The translations under genes were made by a program, and so were the position numbers. A stretch of DNA of 64,000 nucleotides from Methylocaldum sp002005105 (lineage in GTDB: Bacteria; Pseudomonadota; Gammaproteobacteria; Methylococcales; Methylococcaceae): the NCBI RefSeq assembly GCF_051027545.1, contig NZ_CP194902.1, forward strand, positions 4,836,001 through 4,900,000, in the 5' to 3' direction. Each line of letters starts with the position of its first letter. Position 1 is the stretch's first letter. Below the pieces are notes generated by a model. That model made no database searches and was not told the DNA's origin. It worked only from the letters and a program-made list of their open reading frames with translations. Of this stretch, positions 9,459 through 17,150 are shown in pieces.

Positions 9459-9682
9459 GTAAACGTACGAATGGGCGAACCGGACCACAAGACGTTTATA
9501 TGAACGTATCGATCGGGCAACGACACGCCAATTCTTGACTCAGAGACTCACGGACACCGAATCGAAAAAGCGTCAAGCCCAATCGCGATCCGACTGCCCG
9601 GCCGAAAAGGACAATGGCCGCTTTGCGCACGCTAGGCAGGCTTTAACCAACGATCTGGAACGACATTTCCAAGGAAGGCTTT

Positions 9683-10747
9683 ATGTCGCAGCTTCAGCGT
9701 AACAGTGCATCTGCCGATTTTTCCGGAGAAAGCCGCATCGGTCTTGACGCGATCGACGTTTTCTCGACCTGCCCTCAATCCACTACCGGCGATCCGAAAT
9801 CCTATCGACAGCGTGTCATCGAGGTAGCCCGCTGGAGCGAGCGTATCGGATGCCGAGGCATTCTGGTCTACACCGACAACTCGCTGGCGGACCCGTGGCT
9901 GGTGAGTCAAATCATTCTGGAACACACTGCGACCTTAGCTCCGCTGGTGGCCGTTCAGCCGATCTATATGCACCCTTATACGGCCGCGAAGAAAGTCGCG
10001 ACGCTAGGATTTCTGTACGGGCGGCGTGTCTATTTGAACATGCTGGCCGGCGGCTTCCGCAACGATCTGTCGGCCCTTGGCGATGATACGCCCCATGACG
10101 AGCGCTACGCGCGTACGGTCGAGTACACGACGATTATCCGGCAACTGCTGGAAAGCCCGGCGGGCGTAAGCTTCGAAGGAAAGTATTACCGTATCCACAA
10201 TCTTAAGATGTCTCCGCAGCTGCCGCCTTCGTTGCAGCCGGGCATCCTGATATCGGGCTCGTCGGATGCCGGCATGACGGCGGCTCACGCGATAGGCGCG
10301 ACGGCGATCAAGTATCCCTTGCCTCCGAATGAAGAGCGAGGCGTAGAAAAGAATGTCGGAGTGCCCTGCGGCGTTCGGGTGGGCATCGTGGCACGTTCCT
10401 CGGCCGAGCAGGCATGGCGGGCCGCCTTAGAGCGTTTTCCGGAAACCCGCGAAGGACAGCTGACCCATCATCTCGCAATGAAAGTGTCGGACTCCGACTG
10501 GCATAAACAGCTGTCGTCGCATGCAGCGGCCGTGGACGACGATAACCCCTATTGGCTCGGCCCCTTCCACAATTACCAGACGTTTTGCCCTTATCTGGTG
10601 GGCTGTTACGAACGGGTGGCACGGGAAATCGCCAGCTACGTCGGGCTCGGCTATCGTACTTTCATTCTCGATATCCCGCCCAGCGAGGAAGAACTGGAGC
10701 ATACGGCAATCGTTTTTCGCGAAGCCCTAGAATCCCTAAAGGGGTAA
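9683..10747 (+). CDS. Luciferase-like (SsuD-type) flavin-dependent monooxygenase
   Basis: A 354-residue TIM-barrel enzyme of the luciferase-like monooxygenase superfamily, which uses reduced flavin from a separate reductase. Family marks include the strand LNMLAGGFRNDLSALGDD followed by HDERYARTVEYTTIIRQLL, the flavin-phosphate loop ISGSSDAGMTAA and the C-terminal CPYLVGCYERVARE. These resemble alkanesulfonate monooxygenase. Relatives in natural-product pathways, such as BtrO of butirosin and the MupA-like domains, oxidise carrier-protein-bound acyl groups; the adenylation and carrier genes directly downstream suggest the same here, as inference. A good ribosome site (aaggaagg) lies four bases before the ATG. 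A gap of 224 bases from the upstream gene may hold a promoter, but I see no convincing one. Confidence 0.9.
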   Translation: MSQLQRNSASADFSGESRIGLDAIDVFSTCPQSTTGDPKSYRQRVIEVARWSERIGCRGILVYTDNSLADPWLVSQIILEHTATLAPLVAVQPIYMHPYTAAKKVATLGFLYGRRVYLNMLAGGFRNDLSALGDDTPHDERYARTVEYTTIIRQLLESPAGVSFEGKYYRIHNLKMSPQLPPSLQPGILISGSSDAGMTAAHAIGATAIKYPLPPNEERGVEKNVGVPCGVRVGIVARSSAEQAWRAALERFPETREGQLTHHLAMKVSDSDWHKQLSSHAAAVDDDNPYWLGPFHNYQTFCPYLVGCYERVAREIASYVGLGYRTFILDIPPSEEELEHTAIVFREALESLKG

Positions 10748-10752
10748 CCGCC

Positions 10753-12357
10753 GTGCCCGAACTGTTGCAAGATTACGTCTCCCGACAGGCCGAGCTGCGC
10801 CCGAATGCCATCGCCGTTACCCTGGGAAGCTCCTCCTTGACTTACGGAGAACTGGATTCAGCCAGCTCGCGCTTGGCTTGGCATTTGCTAAAAGCCGGTT
10901 GCCGCCGCGGCGATCGAATTTGTCTGTTGCTGCCTAAATCGCCGGCTGCCGTCGTGGCCATGCTAGGCGTGCTCAAGGCAGATGCGGTTTATGTTCCGAT
11001 CGATCTGACCAGCCCCCCCGCGCGCCTGGCACCGATGATCAGAATTTCCGAGCCGTGGGGAGCGCTGGTCTCGTCCGAGGCGGTGAAACTCTTGGATGAC
11101 ATCCTTGAAGAGATCGGCGACTACCCCATGATGATCGGCTCGATCGAGCAATATCGCTTGAACGGACGGAAATTCACCGCATGCTTCGATATGACCGAGG
11201 TGGACACATATCCTTCCGTACCGCCGGAGACCGAAAACAACGGGCTAGATATCGCGCACATTCTATTCACTTCCGGCTCGACGGGCGTCCCCAAGGGGGT
11301 GGTCATCACTCATCGTAACGTGATCGCCTTCGTGGAGTGGGCACGGAGTTACTTCGGCATCGAACCCGGCGACCGGATTTCGGGCCACACGCCCTTGCAT
11401 TTCGATCTGTCCATGTTCGACATCTACGGCACGCTTTCGGCGGGAGCCGAGCTGCACATGATCCCGTCTGCGCTCAATTTATTGCCGCACAAACTCGCCG
11501 AATTCATCCGCTCGGCCGAGTTGACCCAATGGTTTTCGGTCCCATCGGTATTGAACCTTATGGCCAAGCACGGCATCGTGACGCAGAACGACTTTCCCAT
11601 GCTCAAACGGATGTTGTGGTGCGGCGAGGTATTGCCCACTCCGACCCTCATCCATTTCATGCAGCGACTGCCGCATGTCCGGTTCACCAATCTTTACGGT
11701 CCGACCGAAACGACCATAGCGAGCAGTTATTACACCGTACCTGAATGCCCGCGGAGCGAGCTGGCGCCTATTCCGATCGGCACCGCTTGCGCCGGCGAAG
11801 AGTTGCTGGTGCTGGACTCGAAACTGAACGAAGTTCCGCCCGGCGAAATCGGCGATTTGTACATCGGGGGAGCGGGCCTGAGCCCCGGTTACTGGAAGGA
11901 CCCTGAGAAAACCGCTGCGGCCTTTCTGCCCCATCCCCACGCGGCGGGCTCCGAAGACCGCATCTACCAGACCGGCGATCTGGCGAGACGAGGCGAAGAT
12001 GGCCTGTTCTACTTCGTCGGACGCGCCGACACCCAGATCAAGAGCCGTGGCTACCGGATCGAGCTCGGAGAAGTCGAAGCGGCCTTCCATTCGATCGAGA
12101 GCCTCGAAGAATGTGCCGTAGTAGCCATGCCGACCGACGGATTCGAGGGCAATGCCATCTGCTGCGCCTACGTACCGCGGCAGGGTTCAACGGTGTCGGC
12201 AGCCCATTTGCGAGAGCAGGCGTCTCGATTGCTCCCGGGCTATGCGTTACCGATGCATTGGCTGCCACTGGAGCGACTCCCCAAGAACGCCAACGGCAAA
12301 ATCGACCGGCCTCGTTTGCGGAGCCTCTTTCAACATGACACAGCTGTGGAACCTTGA
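10753..12357 (+). CDS. Stand-alone amino-acid adenylation enzyme (NRPS A-domain / DltA-like)
   Basis: ATP-dependent enzyme of 534 residues that activates a carboxylate as acyl-AMP and loads it on a carrier protein, very likely the one at 12844-13113. Core motifs are intact: LFTSGSTGVPKG (from residue 171), LYGPTETTIAS, YQTGDLARR, GRADTQIKSRGYRIE and the catalytic Lys516 in NGKIDR. The pocket read by eye against GrsA is D-L-F-S-L-C-L-I-A plus Lys516; the Asp at the first position suggests an alpha-amino acid, but I cannot name it. The start is GTG 10753, five bases after the monooxygenase stop and nine after a strong site (aaagggg); a longer frame from 10552 lies inside the previous gene. It overlaps the next gene by 23 bases. 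Confidence 0.9.
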   Translation: MPELLQDYVSRQAELRPNAIAVTLGSSSLTYGELDSASSRLAWHLLKAGCRRGDRICLLLPKSPAAVVAMLGVLKADAVYVPIDLTSPPARLAPMIRISEPWGALVSSEAVKLLDDILEEIGDYPMMIGSIEQYRLNGRKFTACFDMTEVDTYPSVPPETENNGLDIAHILFTSGSTGVPKGVVITHRNVIAFVEWARSYFGIEPGDRISGHTPLHFDLSMFDIYGTLSAGAELHMIPSALNLLPHKLAEFIRSAELTQWFSVPSVLNLMAKHGIVTQNDFPMLKRMLWCGEVLPTPTLIHFMQRLPHVRFTNLYGPTETTIASSYYTVPECPRSELAPIPIGTACAGEELLVLDSKLNEVPPGEIGDLYIGGAGLSPGYWKDPEKTAAAFLPHPHAAGSEDRIYQTGDLARRGEDGLFYFVGRADTQIKSRGYRIELGEVEAAFHSIESLEECAVVAMPTDGFEGNAICCAYVPRQGSTVSAAHLREQASRLLPGYALPMHWLPLERLPKNANGKIDRPRLRSLFQHDTAVEP

Positions 12358-12868
12358 CGGCAAGTGGTTGGCGACCGCCGCCGACTGGCTCGCTGCCGAA
12401 GAGAACTATCGATGGCTGGACTTCGGCGGCGACGTGCAAATCCTGACGCCAATGCTGTTGCAGGTGATGGTCCAGCGCGACATCCACTGTTTACGCCTTT
12501 TCGCGCCGCCGGAGAGCGAACAGCCGATTGGCATCGTCGGGCTCAGCAGCATCACGGATTTCTTCAAAACCGCCACTTTATGGTACGTGCTCGGCGACAA
12601 GACGTACGCAACCGGCGGTTATACGACCCAGGCAGTCCGCCAGTTACTGGACCACGGCTTCGGCAGCTTGGGGCTGCAAGCGATTAACGCGTGGGCCGTG
12701 GAGGGAAACGTCGCGTCGATCCGCGTTCTGGAGAAAACCGGTTTTCGACCGATCGGGCGGCAACGACGCTGTCACCGGTTGGGCGATCGATACCTGGACC
12801 GTCTGCTATTCGATTTATTGGCCCATGAGCACCGGAGAACAAAATGCCTCAAAGCACCGAGTCACTGA
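12335..12868 (+). CDS. GNAT-family acyltransferase (RimJ/RimL type)
   Basis: A 177-residue GNAT protein. The C-terminal part shows the acyl-CoA binding region (YATGGYTTQAVRQLLDHGF) and the typical end NVASIRVLEKTGFRPIGRQR. Start ATG 12335 was chosen because a GGAG site lies about eleven bases upstream and the longer frame is a shadow of the adenylation gene. It overlaps the adenylation gene by 23 bases and the carrier gene by 25, so the three are translated together. In this setting it may N-acylate the carrier-bound amino acid or the free product, or protect the producer by acetylation; the sequence does not decide between these. Confidence 0.85.
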   Translation: MTQLWNLDGKWLATAADWLAAEENYRWLDFGGDVQILTPMLLQVMVQRDIHCLRLFAPPESEQPIGIVGLSSITDFFKTATLWYVLGDKTYATGGYTTQAVRQLLDHGFGSLGLQAINAWAVEGNVASIRVLEKTGFRPIGRQRRCHRLGDRYLDRLLFDLLAHEHRRTKCLKAPSH

Positions 12869-13113
12869 TGCAAGCCGTTACGCGCCTCCTCTTCGATCGC
12901 CTCAACATCGAAATTCCCGAGCCCGATACCGATCTGGTGGACGCCGGATTGCTGGATTCTCTACTGCTCGTCAACTTGATCGCTCAATTGGAGCGGGAGT
13001 TCGGCATCTCGGTATCGATCGACGACTTGGATCTGAACCTGGAAAAATTTCGCTCGGTAAGCCGAATTGCGGCTTATATCGAAAGCCGGCGGAATCTCAC
13101 CGATGTCGCTTGA
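12844..13113 (+). CDS. Acyl/peptidyl carrier protein, DltC-like
   Basis: An 89-residue carrier protein. The phosphopantetheine site is Ser39 in DAGLLDSLLLVNLI, and the helices around it (LEREFGISVSIDDLDLN, SRIAAYIESR) resemble D-alanyl carrier proteins more than fatty-acid ACPs. It would hold the amino acid activated by the enzyme at 10753-12357 while the oxygenases act on it. It overlaps the GNAT gene upstream by 25 bases and the following gene by 11 bases. No phosphopantetheinyl transferase lies in the window, so one must be supplied from elsewhere on the genome. Confidence 0.92.
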   Translation: MPQSTESLMQAVTRLLFDRLNIEIPEPDTDLVDAGLLDSLLLVNLIAQLEREFGISVSIDDLDLNLEKFRSVSRIAAYIESRRNLTDVA

Positions 13114-14248
13114 GCCGGCGCGAGTCAGGAGTCTGCGGCGCCAGTCCATTCGCCCGCTCACGTCTAATGACATCGCGGCGGTAGCGGCAGTCCTCGAACG
13201 GGTATTCCGCTCGGATCGCTCCGCGGCACCGGACCGACTGGCCGACTACGTACGCCGCATGTGTCTCGATCCGCCAGGCTACGATCCCGAGATTCCGTCG
13301 CTGGTCTACGAGGATGCTCAAGGCCGAATCGGCGGATTTCTGAGAGTGAGCGTGCAGCGGATGATCTTCGACGGCCGGCCGATACGCATGGCGTGCAGCG
13401 GACCGTTCGCGACACTTCCGGAGGCAAGGGCCAAGGGCGCCGGCGTATTCTTGCTTCGGCACTTTCTCGGCGGTCCTCAGGATTTATCGATTACCGACGG
13501 CGCAAACGACCAGGGGCGTTATTTGTGGGAGCAACTGGGAGGACAGACCGCGCACCTGCACTCCTTGGGCTGGATACGGTTACTCCGGCCGGCGGCATTC
13601 GCCAGCCAATACATCGGCCGGAAGCATCCTGCTCTCAGGCGGGTCGTAAGCATGTCCCGACCGCTCTCGGTGCTGCTCGACGGTGCGGCACGGAGCCTCT
13701 TGAAGAACGGCATGTTGCGTCCGGCACGTTCCACCGAAAAGCTTGTCGAGGAAGATCTCGCGCCGGAAGCCATGGCGGCGGCTTGGCCTAGGCTCTCGGC
13801 GCGCTGGCGTCTTCACCCCGATTACGGCAAATCCTATCTGGCCTGGCTGCTGGACGAGATGTCGAGCGTGACCTCGCGGGGTCCGCTGATCGGACGGCAG
13901 GTCCGCGATTCGAACGGTAAGCTGTCGGGTTGGTATCTTTATTACCTTTCGCCCAGCCGCATCGCGGAGGTGATGCAGATCGTCGCGGACGAAAATAACG
14001 AGAACGAAATTTTCGCATCCCTGCTGCTCGATGCCGACCGCCGCGGCGCGACGGCCGTGCAGGGCCGGCTGGAAGCCTGGCTTATCGATCCGCTGTATCG
14101 CAACCGGTGCCGCAGCTATCACCGGGCGCCGACGCTGGCTTTGGTGCATGCCCGCAGAAGCGAGGTGACGGCTGCCGTTCATGCAGGTCAAGCTTTTTTG
14201 ACACGGGCTGACGGCGAATGGTGGACGGGGTTTCGTGAACAGTTCTGA
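13103..14248 (+). CDS. Large GNAT-like acyltransferase, last gene of the cluster
   Basis: A protein of 381 residues that looks like a double GNAT fold. The N-terminal half reads like a GNAT (IRPLTSNDIAAVAAVLERVF, then SLVYEDAQGRIGGFLRVS and SGPFATLPEARAKGAGVFLL). The C-terminal half (ISGWYLYYL-like strands around 280-300) could be a second, weaker copy. Start ATG 13103 was chosen because a GGA site lies upstream and it overlaps the carrier stop by 11 bases; the longer start at 13067 would lie within the carrier gene. I do not recognise a specific function. Peptidoglycan-bridge or FemX-like aminoacyl transfer from a carrier is one idea, but nothing in the sequence proves it. Confidence 0.72.
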   Translation: MSLEPARVRSLRRQSIRPLTSNDIAAVAAVLERVFRSDRSAAPDRLADYVRRMCLDPPGYDPEIPSLVYEDAQGRIGGFLRVSVQRMIFDGRPIRMACSGPFATLPEARAKGAGVFLLRHFLGGPQDLSITDGANDQGRYLWEQLGGQTAHLHSLGWIRLLRPAAFASQYIGRKHPALRRVVSMSRPLSVLLDGAARSLLKNGMLRPARSTEKLVEEDLAPEAMAAAWPRLSARWRLHPDYGKSYLAWLLDEMSSVTSRGPLIGRQVRDSNGKLSGWYLYYLSPSRIAEVMQIVADENNENEIFASLLLDADRRGATAVQGRLEAWLIDPLYRNRCRSYHRAPTLALVHARRSEVTAAVHAGQAFLTRADGEWWTGFREQF

Positions 14249-14472
14249 TTCGACGCCGAATTTCCGATAATCGAATATGAATCGATTCGGACGGAAAAAA
14301 GCTATTGTTTTGACATTCTGACAACGATCACTTTCCGTCACGCACTGCACTGTTTCAAAGTGTACTGACAGATTCTCCTCTTGCGCTGGAATTTACCCCT
14401 TTAGTAACACTACGGTTAGCCTTGAAAGGCTCGGCATTTTAGAATGCCCCCTGCGATCCAGGGAGGTAACAC
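14249..14472 (+). other. Intergenic region and leader of egtB with two small hairpins
   Basis: The 224 bases between the cluster and egtB hold no gene. Close to the egtB start two short hairpins follow each other: 14418-14431 (arms agcct/aggct) and 14433-14448 (arms ggcatt/aatgcc, loop ttag). A strong ribosome site (ggaggt) follows at 14462. A TTGACA box occurs near 14312, but I found no matching -10 at the usual spacing. The hairpins have no T-tail, so they may be a leader structure rather than a terminator. Confidence 0.4.
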
Positions 14473-15771
14473 ATGATACAAGCCGATCGTTCCGCTCGCT
14501 TCGCGCGCAAAGAGAATCCGACCGATGCCTTGCTCGAGGACTACCAGGCCATTCGCAGGCACAGCGAAACCTTGTGCGCGCCGCTGGCCGTCGAGGATTA
14601 CGTCATCCAGGCGATGCCCGACGTCAGTCCGCCGAAATGGCATTTGGCCCACACCACCTGGTTCTTCGAAACCTTCCTGCTGATCCCTTACCTGAAACCT
14701 TACCGGCTCTTTCACGAACGATACGGTTATTTGTTCAACTCTTATTACGAAACCGTCGGAAGCTTCTTTCCACGGCCTCAGAGGGGCCTGTTGGCGCGGC
14801 CCACCGTAGAGGAGATCTACCGGTATCGCGCTTACGTGGACGAAGCCATGGCTGAATTGCTGACTGCCCCGCCGCCGTCGGACAAGGATGAAATCGCTTC
14901 GCGCCTCCTGCTCGGCTTGAATCACGAGCAGCAGCATCAGGAACTTCTCCTCACCGACATCAAATACAACTTTGCCGTCAATCCCCTGAGGCCGGTCTAT
15001 CGCCACGCGAACCATCCGAAAGCTCCGGCCGCGTCGGCATTGGGATGGCTGGACTACGGCGGCGGTCTCAGGGAGATCGGCCATGCCGGCTCGGGCTTCG
15101 CCTACGACAACGAAACACCCCGCCACAAGGTTTACCTCCGGGACTACCGCCTCGCCTCGCGCCTCGTCACCAACGGCGAATACCTGGAGTTCGTCGAGGC
15201 CGGCGGCTATCGGCGGGCGGAATTGTGGCTTTCCGACGGTTGGGCGGCGATCAGGCAGCGTGGCTGGCAGGCTCCGCTGTACTGGGAGAACATCGAGGGC
15301 GAATGGTGGCTGATGACTTTGTCGGGAATGCGCCCTCTCGACGAGAACGAGCCCGTTTGCCACGTCAGCTTTTACGAAGCGGACGCCTACGCCCGTTTCC
15401 GGGGCAAACGCCTGCCGACCGAAGCGGAATGGGAATGCGCCGCGTCCCGTTGCACGATTCGGGGTCATTTCCGCGAATCGGGCCGCTATCATCCCGCTGC
15501 GACTTCGGAAACGGAAGGAGGCGATATCGCGCAGATTTTCGGAGACGTCTGGGAATGGACCCGGAGCCCTTATGCGCCCTACCCCGGATTCAAGCCGCTG
15601 GCCGGCTCGATCGGCGAATACAATGGCAAGTTCATGTGCAATCAGATGGTGCTCCGAGGCGGTTCGTGCGCGACGCCGGAGTCGCACATCCGCACCACTT
15701 ATCGAAACTTTTTTTATCCGCCGGACCGCTGGCAGTTTACCGGCATCCGCTTGGCGGAGGATGGCTCATGA
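14473..15771 (+). CDS. egtB: Ergothioneine sulfoxide synthase EgtB
   Basis: Non-haem iron enzyme of 432 residues that joins a sulfur donor (gamma-glutamylcysteine or cysteine) to hercynine with oxygen, a main step of ergothioneine synthesis. The N-terminal DinB-like domain carries the iron histidines in WHLAHTTWFFETF (His57/His60) and HEQQHQE (His151, His155). The C-terminal formylglycine-enzyme-like domain ends in RGGSCATPESHIRTTYRNFF and WQFTGIRLAEDG, a typical EgtB end. It overlaps egtD by four bases (ATGA). No egtA or egtC is present, so either cysteine is used directly or those genes lie elsewhere. Ergothioneine protects against oxidants, which would suit a cell with many oxygenases. Confidence 0.95.
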   Translation: MIQADRSARFARKENPTDALLEDYQAIRRHSETLCAPLAVEDYVIQAMPDVSPPKWHLAHTTWFFETFLLIPYLKPYRLFHERYGYLFNSYYETVGSFFPRPQRGLLARPTVEEIYRYRAYVDEAMAELLTAPPPSDKDEIASRLLLGLNHEQQHQELLLTDIKYNFAVNPLRPVYRHANHPKAPAASALGWLDYGGGLREIGHAGSGFAYDNETPRHKVYLRDYRLASRLVTNGEYLEFVEAGGYRRAELWLSDGWAAIRQRGWQAPLYWENIEGEWWLMTLSGMRPLDENEPVCHVSFYEADAYARFRGKRLPTEAEWECAASRCTIRGHFRESGRYHPAATSETEGGDIAQIFGDVWEWTRSPYAPYPGFKPLAGSIGEYNGKFMCNQMVLRGGSCATPESHIRTTYRNFFYPPDRWQFTGIRLAEDGS

Positions 15772-16739
15772 CCGCTCGGCGCATCCGATTCACGGACCGG
15801 GAGCCGGCGCAGGCGGATATCCTCGACGAGGTATTGAGCGGCCTCTTCAGCCCGAAAAAACGGCTGCCCCCGAAACTGTTCTACGATAAGCGGGGCAGCG
15901 AATTGTTCGAGGCCATTTGCGAGACGCCCGAGTATTACCCGACCCGCACTGAAATCGGCATTCTCCGCGACTCCGCTCAAGAGATCGCGGAAACCATCGG
16001 CAAGGACTGTATCCTCATCGAGCCGGGCAGCGGCAACAGCCAAAAAGTGCAGCTCCTGCTGGAAACCCTGCACCCCGCCGTCTACATGCCGATGGACATT
16101 TCCAAGGATCATCTGAAACTTTCGGTGCAGGCGCTGGGAGCCGCATACCCATGGTTGCGGGTGCACGCGATGTGCATGGACTATACCGCCGGCTTGGAAC
16201 CGTTCGAGCCGCCTCCGGCATCGGCCGAATCGAAAAAAGTCGTGTTTTTCCCCGGATCGACCATCGGTAATTTCGAGCCCGGAGAGGCTCTGGCTTTCCT
16301 TCGACGGGTCGCTCGACTCGTGGAACCGGACGGCGGTTTGCTGATCGGCGTCGATCTCAAGAAGGATCCGGCGGTGCTGCACCGGGCCTACAACGACGCG
16401 CAAGGACTGACCCGTGAGTTCAACCTGAACGTGTTGCACCGCCTCAACACCGAGTTGGACGCCGATTTCGATCCCGGCCGGTTCTATCACTATGCCTTCT
16501 ACAATGCCCGAGAAAGCCGCATCGAGATGCACCTGATCAGCCGCGGCGCGCAGGAAATTCACCTGGCCGGAGAAGTCCTCACATTTGCCGACGGCGAATC
16601 GGTGCACACGGAAAATTCCTACAAGTACACGGTCGAAGAATTTCAAAGGCTGGCCCGGACGGCGGGATTCAGGGTCCGAGGATGTTGGCTGGACGACTGC
16701 AATCTGTTCAGCATCCATTACTTCGACTTACCGTCTTAG
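15768..16739 (+). CDS. egtD: L-histidine N-alpha-methyltransferase EgtD
   Basis: S-adenosylmethionine-dependent enzyme of 323 residues that trimethylates histidine to hercynine, the first step of ergothioneine synthesis. Visible are the EgtD N-terminus (LFSPKKRLPPKLFYDKRGS and ETPEYYPTRTE), the SAM-binding loop IEPGSGNSQKV, the motif FFPGSTIGNFEPGEA and the C-terminal ENSYKYTVEEF. Start ATG 15768 overlaps the egtB stop; a much longer frame from 15045 is a shadow of egtB. It forms a two-gene operon with egtB. The length is normal for the family, and no key motif is missing. Confidence 0.96.
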   Translation: MTARRIRFTDREPAQADILDEVLSGLFSPKKRLPPKLFYDKRGSELFEAICETPEYYPTRTEIGILRDSAQEIAETIGKDCILIEPGSGNSQKVQLLLETLHPAVYMPMDISKDHLKLSVQALGAAYPWLRVHAMCMDYTAGLEPFEPPPASAESKKVVFFPGSTIGNFEPGEALAFLRRVARLVEPDGGLLIGVDLKKDPAVLHRAYNDAQGLTREFNLNVLHRLNTELDADFDPGRFYHYAFYNARESRIEMHLISRGAQEIHLAGEVLTFADGESVHTENSYKYTVEEFQRLARTAGFRVRGCWLDDCNLFSIHYFDLPS

Positions 16740-16788
16740 GGCGGTGTCGGCCGTTTACCGCACGCAAAGGAAGAAATGTCAGTATTGG

Positions 16789-17144
16789 TCGTCATTCCGG
16801 CATGGCTTGCTCACCCCGTCCCCGGGGTTCGTCCTTCGGACCGTGCTGCGCACGTCCAAATTTGCTCCTGGCAAATTTGTGCCGGACAAATCGGCAGGGC
16901 GAGGCGCAATGCGGCGAGCGGGCAGGCCAGGGAAGGACTGCCCAGGACTCGCGAGCGAAGCGGGACGGCGTAGCGTGGCGAGGCCGGTTTGCACGCATCA
17001 CGCCCGAAGGGTGCCGCACAGGGACTGTGGGACATGAATCCAGAGGCCGAGGATGGCGGGGCGTCTACGTCCTTGTAACCTGGACCCCGGCAGTCCCAAT
17101 CGCAAACGGGCCTTTAGTCGGCCCCTTCCATGCCGGGGTGACGA
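16789..17144. mobile_element. MITE-like intergenic element with 17-bp terminal inverted repeats
   Basis: The ends at 16789-16805 and 17128-17144 are inverted copies of tcgtcaYYccggcatgg that match at 15 of 17 bases. Between them about 320 bases carry no believable gene; the short frames on both strands have arginine- and cysteine-rich shadow composition. The interior holds smaller repeats such as aaatttg...caaatttg around 16858-16878. No target-site duplication is clear. It fills most of the egtD to ABC-transporter gap and stops seven bases before the proposed TTG start of that gene, so it could affect its expression. It has no transposase of its own. Confidence 0.55.
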
Positions 17145-17150
17145 TGTGAT

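Noticed and set aside
9459..9682. Promoter ttgact near 9534 before the flavin monooxygenase
   Set aside because: There is no acceptable -10 at 16 to 18 bases, so it is left as undetermined.
16776..17149. Several short frames inside the inverted-repeat element
   Set aside because: They occur in many frames of the same GC-rich repeat and are rich in Arg, Pro and Cys, as expected for shadows.
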